Positions 55,646-64,000 of a DNA stretch of 64,000 nucleotides are shown here, one piece after another. This DNA comes from Corinectria fuckeliana (Eukaryota; Ascomycota; Sordariomycetes; Hypocreales; Nectriaceae). The notes below the pieces were generated by a model. The model had not been told where the DNA came from. It made no database searches and was given only the letters and a program-made list of their open reading frames with translations. Each line of letters opens with the position of its first letter. Positions within the stretch are counted from its first letter, which is position 1. Made by a program: the position numbers and the translations under genes. The stretch spans positions 124,001 to 188,000 of the forward strand of contig WPDH01000220.1 of NCBI GenBank assembly GCA_019137255.1, read 5' to 3'.

Positions 55646-58600
55646 TCATCTTCTCTTCGACCTTAGCAACGATTCCCACTTGAAGCCACTTGTTCGCCTA
55701 GCCACCGGCTGGGGTTGTCGTTGCTGTTGCTGGTAGTGTTGATGTTGCGCGTTCCGAGGTAACTGGCTCGTCGGGTTGCGTCTGGGCCTCCTGTTTCTGT
55801 CGCCCACTGCGACAAACCTCATGAGTGTGAAATCCTGGCTCGGGGGCACTGTACTGTCGGTGGGTTTCCTCAGAATCGGATCGTCCTTCAATGTTCGCGG
55901 GTGCAGCTCCAGAGTCGCATCGCCGTACTCCCGGCCCAGCCTAGCAGCTTCAACAAGGCCCTTCAAGTCGATCGCTCGGGTCTGTCTGCTCGTCTCCTGC
56001 ATCCTCATTCTCGCCGAGCTCTCCAAAGCTTCCCTCTGTTCCGCGGTCGTAGTTGCGTCCTGATCGCCCGGCTCTAACCCCAATCCCAGCGTTTCAATAA
56101 TATTCTCAACTGTGCCCATCTCCTCCTCTGGCTGTTCCTCTTTGCGTTTCTTGAACCTCTTCGGGATAAGCTTCGAAAGTACTCCTCGAAACGGGCTCGT
56201 TATTTTATGATACCCTCTCTGGCATCCGTCGAACAACATTTGCACCAGACTATCCGGGACTTGTCGGATCAACGCGCCTAGTGGGATCGTCAGAACTCCA
56301 AAAAGCATGCTCCAGCCCCATTGCGCGCCAGTTAGAGACGTCGTATCGAACGCCTCGCCTCCCTTGAAAATGATGATGAATTGGCCAGCCACAGTGATGA
56401 GTTGCACCCCGATAAACCACGGGTTTTTCAGCACACTCTGGTACCAGATGTCCAGCTTGTTGTCAACTCGGCGACAGTTGTGTTGATTGAAAAATTGCAT
56501 CCACACGTAGATGTTGAAAACAAACGTCTGGAGCTTCTCCACTTCAAACTCGGTGTCAGGGTTGAACAAGTCCCATCCGGCATAATGCACAACGAAAATC
56601 ACCGCAAGCTGGTAGAGGGCCTGTCCAATAATCATCTTCCACATAGTAATGCTGACTATCGGCGCGTTTCGAGGCTCAGGCTTCCGTCGGAGAAAGTCGG
56701 GCGAGGGGTTGTCGGTAGCAAAGCCCAGTGAGGCGAAAATATCCATAATCAGATTGATCCAAAGCAGTTGGACGACAGTGAATATGGCATCGCCAGCGAG
56801 TTCCGAAACGACGGTGATGATACCAGCCGTCAGATTGATTGTGAATTGAAACTACAGCAGCATCATTAGCTCATGTGTTCGACCACGGTAAAGTGCATCA
56901 TTCTTGGGTTGTCTTACCTGACAGAACTTTTTGACCGCATCGTTGACAGTTCGTCCCCAGGCCAACGCCTTGACGATTGAGGCAAAGTTGTCGTCTAGGA
57001 GGATGATTGAGGCAGCTTCTTTGGCCACTTCTGTGCCCTGGATACCCATGGCAAATCCAACATCCGCAGCCTTGAGAGCCAGCGCATCGTTGGTACCGTC
57101 TCCAGTGACGGCCACAGTTTCGTTCATGCCTTTTAAATGCGACACTAGGAGGAGTTTGTCCTCAGGGCTCGATCGCGCGAGAACCTGCAGGCGAGGAATG
57201 ACAGCATCCAGTTGCTCTGAAGTCAAGTCTCGGAACGTGGGCCCATCCATGGCGATGCCACCGGCTGTGAAGATGCCACACTCCGCCGCAATGGCCTTGG
57301 CAGTGAGGAAGTTATCCCCAGTGACCATGCGAACAAAGACGCCGGCTGCCTGACACTGTCGCACCGACTCCGCCACTTCGGGGCGCAGTGGATCCCGAAT
57401 ACCAAAGACGCCGAGGAAGACCATGCCGGATGCCAACCATTCCAGGTTGAGAGAATCGGGGTCATCTTCTGGGTCCTCAAATACTTCGGACGCTTCAAAA
57501 TCACGGTATGCCATGGCCACAGGACGCAGGAGCTTTGACGCATAGTCCTGGATAGTGTTGTGAAAACCAGCGCGGTCACGGTCAGATAGACGCGTGATGG
57601 GCAGTCTGTACGTCGGGTCCGAGACAATGAAGGCACAGTACTCAAAAACAACTTCAGCGGCACCCTTGACCAGTAGCCGATACTTGCCGTTGGAAAGCTT
57701 GACGAGAGTAGCCATCCATTTGCGGGAGCAGTCGAACGGCAGCATCGTCAAGAGTGGACAGTTGGCTCTCTCCTCGGTCAAGTGGCTCATACCCAAATGT
57801 TGGCGACCGAAGTCCAACAGCGCAGTCTCTGTACTTGAGCCAACAAATTCCGATGACCCGTTATCATCGCTTTCAAATGCAGTGGAATTGACCGCGACGA
57901 TGTCCTTGATCAAACTCTTGGACTCCATCGACAACGTCGTCACGAGCTGAGCGGAGGTATCACACTTGATAGTAGATGCCCTAGACATGGACACGTCGAG
58001 ATCGCTCATGGCTAGATCCGTGTCGTCAAAGTAGCACTGGAGGCCAATGCGACCAGCCACAACAGTCATCTTGTTCTGGGTCAGAGTGCCCGTCTTGTCT
58101 GAGCACACAGTTGTGGCATTGCCCATAATCTCGCAAGAGCGAAGAAGGCGAACGAGATTGTTGTCCTTTAGCATACGCTTGGTCGCAAAGGCCAAAGCAA
58201 TTGTAACGTTGAGGGCCAGCCCTTCTGGCACGGTGATGACAACGACGGTAACGGACAAGATGAGCACGTGCAAGAAATCTTCCACCTTCTGCGACGGATC
58301 AACGTTGAGATTTCGTAAGTTGATCAAGTAGCGAATAAAGAGTACAAGGAAGAAAACGGAACCGGCGACGCCACCAATGATGATGAGCTGCTTTCCAAGT
58401 CGTCCCAGCTTAGCCTGCAGCGGAGTCTCTTGGACGTCGCTCCTCAGTGACACCAGGACGCGCCCGTAGGTAGAGTTGAGGCCGACGGCAGTGACGAGAT
58501 AACGACCGACGCCCCGGGCGACAGTTGTGCCGCTGAGGATGAAGGGGTCCGCGGCGCGAACGGTGTGGAAGGGATCGTCATTAGTCAGAACAGTCTTGTG

Positions 58601-59566
58601 AACAAGGTCAGACTCTCCAGATATGGAGGATTCGTCTATTTGGAGCCAGGATGATTGTACGAGGATGCCATCAACGGCAACAACATCACCGGCCTCGACA
58701 TGCAATATGTCACCGACCAGCACATCATAGACAGAGATGGTCCGAAACCTACCGGAACGGAGAACCGTCACGTTTCTCTGGTCTTTGCGCTCATTGAGCT
58801 TCTTGAACTTTTGATTCTTCTGCCAGTCGGTAGCAGCGCTCGCTAGCACAATGACGGCAATAGCGCCGACAATAGTGACTCCGTCAACCCACTCGATGCG
58901 GGAGGAATCAACGGAGGGGTCGACGGTCTGGTAAATTCCAATGGCGAGGGAAATTGTAGCGGAGATGGTCAGAAGAATTATGAGCTTGTCGTTGAAGGCG
59001 ATCCACATGAGCATAAGGAAGGACTTTTGCTTGCGCTGAGGGACACAGTTCTCGCCGAAGACTCGTTTGCGATCGGCGAAGCGGTTGTCGCGAGGCTCGC
59101 CAAACGGTAGGCCACGGGAGAGGAGGATAGGTGGTGTAGACGGAGGCGGGCAATCGGCGACGGTAGGCGGGCGTCCAGCATGGCCAGCGGCGACAGCTTC
59201 ATCGAAGGTTACAATGCCATCAATGTCGGCTTCGTCGACGCTGAGGCCGGCGGAGATGTCGGTGCGAAGACCGGCGGCGAGGCCGAGGAGGCCGCCAAAT
59301 GCGCGAAGGGCAGGAAGGCTCCTGGTTGTCAAGAGTCTGTGAAGCTGGTTCGGGGAGAAGGCGAAATTGCTTGTGAGGTCGACGGTTTCTTCGCGGAAGT
59401 CGAAGGCCGGGTCGTCGCCATTCGGGAGTTGAGAGGTCAACGTTACGGGAGCGCCGTGGTTGTCGTTATCGTTGTCGATGTCTGAGAGCTGTCGCTGACC
59501 AGCGACTATTGGCTCGGCGCCATGGTCACTGAGACGTGGATCCGGGGCGGCCGTGATTTCATCCAT
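55646..59566 (-). CDS. PMC1: P-type calcium-transporting ATPase, PMCA/Pmc1 type
   Basis: Model: complement(join(55646..56851, 56918..59566)), 1284 residues. The 66-nt intron falls after the KKFCQ codons and joins on to FQFTINLTAGIITVV, helix M5. This is a type IIB Ca2+ pump that moves Ca2+ out of the cytosol, in fungi mostly into the vacuole. Visible landmarks are ISGESD (actuator domain), VTVPEGLAL (M4), the phosphorylation site DKTGTLTQN (Asp490), KGAAEVVFEYC (nucleotide domain) and VTGDGTNDALALKAADVGFAMG (hinge), followed by M5-M10. After M10 a long polar C-terminal tail of about 190 residues ends in a Gln/Arg-rich basic stretch. Many fungal members have it, and it may be regulatory. The gene is convergent with the bZIP gene (269 bp between stops). 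Confidence 0.94.
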
Positions 59567-61862
59567 CGAAGGAGGCCTAACGGATTGCCAGAGCCGGACA
59601 ACGAGAGTAAGAGAATGTAAGCAAGATGGAGGATCTGAAGAATCATCACCGTTGCGCGTGGGGGAGCGCCGGGGTCATGGCCGTCCTGGTAGACAACCAA
59701 CAGAACATCCCCCGTCAAATCTAGCGCGCATGGCCTGTCTCCGTCATTTTGGCGGTCCGGCCCCACTGTGAACTGAATGACTTGGAGCGGCCGCTTGGCC
59801 GGCGCTTGGCGTGCGCTTGGCGTCCATCAAACCCTTGCTTCGTTGAAGGTGAATAGTCGCATCCGGCTCATAGTGTGCTAATACCCTCGCCCCTTTGTAC
59901 ACTTTGTCCACCTTGCTTGTCCACTGGGAGTCTTGGCGGGGTACTGTGTGCCATTGGGTCGTCAAGACTTGTTGCAGCGGTCCGTCATGTCCTGTCCAGT
60001 CTGCCATTCGGGGACGCCGAGGCATATGCTGCGATGATGTAGCCAGCCTTTGATGCTTGGGAGACTGGAATGGTCTGTCGGTTGGCAGGCAAGGACGCAA
60101 CGTTGGAGTCAACGGCAATGTTTTTAGTCAATGCCAGGAAGCATCGCTGCAATGGAGCAAGAAACAATGCGCCTTGGCTGCCTGAGGTATTAACTACCTA
60201 CTTTTGTACCAACAGCGCTTGATTAAGTAATTAGTTCCATTGCCACTGCCATCAATGGCGCAAGTATTCCTGGGCACGCGCATGCCAAGAGCTCAACTTC
60301 AAGACGATTACGCGTCTTCCGCCAGCGAATCTGTCCCTTTCAAACCACATAGTCTACCGCCACTTGCTAGCTCACATTGTGGCTGTCGTGTGACTAATGC
60401 GGAACAAATTAGCAGCAGGACTCACAGACACGTGCAATACAGCTCAAGCGATGGCTGTCGCCGAAACACCACAACCATGACACAACTTTACTCAGTTGCT
60501 AAAAGCATATACAGACGAAGAGACACAGAGATACAGAGACACATGGCAAGTGTCAAGTTCTCGCTACAGAAGGACAAGACGCGTCCTCTTCTCTCTCCTC
60601 TGTGCCCTTTCACTACTCCATCTCGCAACATGACATGGGCTACCGCGTGCTCGACTCAGCTAAGCATCCATCGCATTCCCCTTAATCATCGAACCGAGGT
60701 GGCCAATAACCGTGCTCTTTCGTCTGTGAGAGCCAATCGCATCGAATCGGTTGTTTCTCTTCCACCTGTTTCGGGATCCAACCCAGCCAACCGAGACATT
60801 TTCTCCCCCGCCCCAACCCGTCGTCGGTTAATCCGGGAATATATCCAGGGCTGCGAGTTACACGGCAACCCTACAAAGGAGTCAGCGGAAGAGACCCTAT
60901 TGCCTAGTCTACACATTCACAGCTCAACCCGTCCCGGGGTTGCTTGTCCCAGGTCGCACTTCGTACGAAGAAAGCAATCACATCCCCAGCGGCCTGGGCT
61001 TGCTACCCACCGAGACAAAACAAACTTCGATTCAAATTTTAATCACTTTACCACAACCCTTCGCCTCTTCTGTCTATCCCATGGTCGTTCCTCACTAGGG
61101 TTCGCAACGCCATAGTCATGTCTGTGGTTTCGTCCTGCTACCCGGTGTTGCTGTTCCCGATATGAATGCGCAAAATCTCGGCTCGAGTATCCCAAGGCAT
61201 TTCTGCTCGCAATGAACGTCTATTCTCTCCCGTCTTCAAGCGTCGCCTTTTGATTTTCCTCTTTCCACATTTATCCCCACTTCTGCCGTTAGTCTCGTAT
61301 CAGAGACCCTATCTTGAACATTATTTCGTATCAAAGCTGAAGTCTACGAGACTATCTACTAATCGCCAATCACCGCTTCATGGAGTCAGTATGGGTCTGG
61401 ATTTGACATGAATCTCTGTTGTTATGAAAGCCTCCAGACTGGGATACTTTCTCTCCCTGGGTCCACTTCTCTTCCCATCGGGTTCTTCTAGATCCCAGTC
61501 CAGCGTCGTAGCCGTCTCGGGTCTCGATAATCACTCCCGATATCCCGATCAATACCTTCCATCCGTCATGTCTTCATCTCTTTTCGTATTCCTCATCGCT
61601 CTCTATTCGACGCGATTCAGTCACACGAGACATCTCATTGCTCTAGTATCATCCAGAGACCAAGAAAAAGGGTGCGACACCTCAGCACCATGAGTCTTAA
61701 CTCATCTATTTGCCCCTATCATGACCTAGGGTCGTCAACTGTTTATCACTGGCGTCGTATCCCTACAAAATAAATTGTCCAGCGAGAGCCACAAGCAATT
61801 CTCTTCCTCCCATCCATCCGCTTCGTTACCGGCACTCAAATTCCACATGGTCAATTTCCGCT
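59567..61862. promoter_or_regulatory. Divergent region, PMC1 / nucleoside-permease-like gene
   Basis: 2.3 kb between start codons on opposite strands. The longest plus-strand frame (60240-61115, 291 codons) is Ser/Arg/His/Pro-rich with scattered Met and no domain-like pattern. It lies in C/T-rich, leader-like sequence, so I do not call it a gene. Further short frames up to 61700 are similar. Confidence 0.45.
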
Positions 61863-63230
61863 ATGCTTCTTGCTCTGATCTTGGCTCTTGCCCTCTGTGG
61901 CCCACTCGTCCCCTATGTGGCTGCCAGACCAGCCCCCTCCAATTCGAGTCGAGAGGATCCTATTACCCCCAAGGTCATGATCATCTCCATGGTTCGTCCA
62001 TCCACTCTCCAATCCTTTCAAGTATTTGCCAACACGTGAACCAAGTGGGCACCTGAGGCCCAAGTCTGGCACGACCAACTCCCAAGCTCCGGACTCGGGA
62101 ACCTGACCTCTCTCTCCGTTCACTCGCCTGGTTTCTCAATGCTATTTCCGAAAGCCTTTTGTACTGCAGACGGGAGTATCTGTCAGCTTACCGTCGGAGA
62201 GGGTGAAATCAACTCGGCGGCAACCCTTATGGCACTCGTCCTATCTCCTCTGTTCGATTTACGCAAAACATACTTCCTCATTGCGGGAATCGCAGGCGTC
62301 AATCCTCGTTACGGCACATTAGGAACCGCTGCCATAGCTCGATTTGCCGTTCAGGTGGCCCTACAATATGAAATCGACCCAAGATCGCTGCCTTCGGACT
62401 GGTCAACTGGGTATATCGCCTATGGACGTACCCAGCCCCTCGAGTATCCCATCATCACTTACGGCACCGAAGTCTTTGAATTGAACGCCAAGTTGCAGGA
62501 CATGGCGTACAATCTGGCTTCCAAGGCAACCCTAACGGACGCGGAGGGTCCGCGCATGTATCGGAGCCTGTACAGCCCCTTGGGGGAGACCTACAAAATC
62601 GCTTCTCAAGCTCCCAGCGTGGTCAAATGCGACACTGCCACGAGCGATGTGTACTACTCCGGGGAAAGACTCTCGGAGGCGTTTGAGAACACAACATCTG
62701 TGTGGACCAATGGAACCGGCATCTACTGCATGAGCGCACAGGAAGACAACGCTACACTGGAAGTCTTGATAAGGGCGGCCATTGAGAAAATAGTAGACTT
62801 TGGAAGAGTCATGGTTCTTCGCACTGGTAATTTTCTTGTTCTCCTCTTTTCTCTCTAGGACAGGAGCTTCTTACCAACGTTATATATAGGTTCCAACTTC
62901 GACCGCCCTCCTCCGAGTCGTTCTGACTTAGAGCATTTGACCGACGCTCAGCAAAATGGCTTCACCATTGCTACCGAAAACCTCTATCTTGCAGGTTCCG
63001 AGATCGTCAAGGGCATCGTCCAGGACTGGGATTGCACGTTCAAACACGGCATCTCCACTGACAACTATGTCGGCGACATCTTCGGCAGCCTGGGTGGTAA
63101 GCCAGACTTTGGGTTCGGCAGCATCACCAACGAGGAGCGCGTGGCCCCTGGCGGCATCAATGAAGACTTGGCGATACGGGAGATGAATCGGCGCCAGGAG
63201 TTCAGCGGGAAGCCGCCCAGGAAGATCTAG
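61863..63230 (+). CDS. Purine nucleoside permease (NUP) family protein, secreted
   Basis: Model: join(61863..61991, 62046..62826, 62890..63230), 416 residues. Exon 1 encodes a clear signal peptide, MLLALILALALCGPL..VAA, followed by a Ser/Pro/Asn-rich spacer and VMIISM. Intron 1 (54 nt) has a weak GTTCGT donor and an AAG acceptor. Splicing yields ISMWAPEAQVWHD, the family's first block. Later blocks are CTADGSICQLTVGEGEINSA, FLIAGIAGVNPRYGTLG, YGTEVFELN and CDTATSDVYYSGERLSEAFE. Intron 2 (63 nt) joins RTGSNFDRPPPS. NUP was named for nucleoside transport in Candida, but the proteins look like secreted or wall-associated nucleoside phosphorylase-like folds rather than membrane channels. No membrane helix exists beyond the signal. 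Confidence 0.87.
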
Positions 63231-64000
63231 TTTTTAGTGATCGTCAAGGTCAGAATGTGTTGGATTTGCATCGCCTTTTTTTTGGGGGGGGGGGGGACGA
63301 AGTAGGATCTCGCGAAGTGTCAGTTCTTGTCGTACCAAAATGTCAATTAGAACTTTTGCCTCAGCTTGCGGCACAGATTAAGGTGATTCATATCTTGTGA
63401 TGAGCCGGAATACTCTCAATGCGTCCTATGCAGATGAAAACCAACAAACATAACGCAAGCTACCTTCAAAGCTCGATGATTTTGTATCAACTGCGAGGGC
63501 CGCAATTTCTTCATACACAGAAGCTTACACTTCGCCTGTGGTGCGGTAGCACGCCTTGATTTGACAGAAGATAGGGTATCGGCACGGTTTGTTGGTGGGG
63601 AGCTCGCTTCAGTGTGAACATACCAGCCCAGACAACAACACTTACACTGTCAGCTGAAAGGAGGGGCTAGGAACAGACTTGCTAAGTCTTTAGGGAGGAA
63701 TCTGCAAGAAGAAAAATATCAGTAATTAAATGGGATCAGAAGCTTGCGCTTCTGATGTCAAAGGAAATAACATCTCAAGGAAAGAAGCTGCTGTCATAGC
63801 TTGGTCAGTCAATTCCTGGGATAAAAATGAGTGTGGGCAAAAACAAGCATAGCAAATTATGTATGATGCGGTCACTTTCTATGGTACATAAAAGCAAATC
63901 ATCAATGTTCAGATCTTTTGGTTTGGATGCTCCCAAAGGCAAATAGGTATCTTCTCGTAAGGTAAAGGTTCGACCCAAGAACTCTCATGTAGCCTTGTCT
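63231..64000. other. 3' flank, no gene seen
   Basis: AT-rich sequence after the NUP-family gene to the window edge. It includes a T8/G13 homopolymer at 63276-63296. No coding frame or RNA gene was recognised; a neighbouring gene may begin beyond the window. Confidence 0.5.
63276..63296. repeat. T8-G13 homopolymer junction
   Basis: Eight T are followed directly by thirteen G in the presumed 3' UTR of the NUP-family gene. Such runs are also common sites of sequencing-length error. Confidence 0.9.

Noticed and set aside
60240..61115. 291-codon plus-strand frame
   Set aside because: Its composition is Ser/Arg/His/Pro with no domain, membrane or secretion pattern, and it lies in C/T-rich leader-like DNA. 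Judged a chance frame.
42345..63230. Possible secondary-metabolite cluster (MFS, ABC transporter and bZIP factor within 13 kb)
   Set aside because: No backbone enzyme (PKS, NRPS, terpene synthase) or tailoring enzymes lie among them, and the intervening genes are housekeeping types.

Overview
The window is a stretch of nuclear chromosome from a filamentous ascomycete, most likely a Sordariomycete. The evidence is about 20 protein genes on both strands, short spliceosomal introns (mostly 45-70 nt, GT..AG with CTAAC/CTGAC-like branch points), GC-rich coding sequence with many C-ending codons, 0.3-3 kb intergenic spacers, and recognisable fungal orthologues (Rpn2, Cet1, Pmc1, a UapA-type purine permease, a Ste6-type exporter, Jip5). 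I see no operons, rRNA, convincing tRNA or CRISPR.

Layout. 0-7 kb: 3' end of JIP5, a truncated iron-alcohol-dehydrogenase / maleylacetate-reductase-like fragment, a long spacer, then a two-exon purine (NAT) permease with a cluster of GATA sites and a CGG-N6-CCG site upstream. 7-18 kb: an uncharacterised six-exon gene (minus), a MUP1-type amino acid permease (plus) and the RNA 5'-triphosphatase CET1 (minus). 20-30 kb: RPN2, a mitochondrial-type sulfite oxidase, a small membrane protein and an F-box protein with a separate last exon. 31-41 kb: a small cupin with a GC-AG intron, a convergent membrane-anchored alpha/beta hydrolase, an orphan gene, the CoA-pathway enzyme PPAT (CAB4), a 288-bp element with 36-bp terminal inverted repeats just upstream of it, and a DUF1769 protein. 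42-48 kb: an MFS transporter, an uncharacterised protein whose coding start lies across an intron, and a PBDC1/Ypl225w (eEF1A chaperone) homologue with tiny exons. 48-64 kb: a Ste6-like full ABC transporter, a bZIP factor, a Pmc1-type Ca2+-ATPase and a secreted purine-nucleoside-permease-family protein.

The genes are mainly housekeeping or transport and do not form an evident biosynthetic cluster. Neighbours usually alternate in strand, giving repeated convergent 3' ends; the tightest is 64 bp, between the cupin and the hydrolase. I found no clear new multi-gene system. The more unusual signals are the MITE-like element, the GC-AG intron, two stop-free introns whose length is a multiple of three, a 25-nt microexon, the truncated dehydrogenase and the nitrogen/purine-type regulatory cluster. 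All exon joins were worked out by eye from splice signals, reading frame and remembered family patterns; none has been checked against transcripts or a database.
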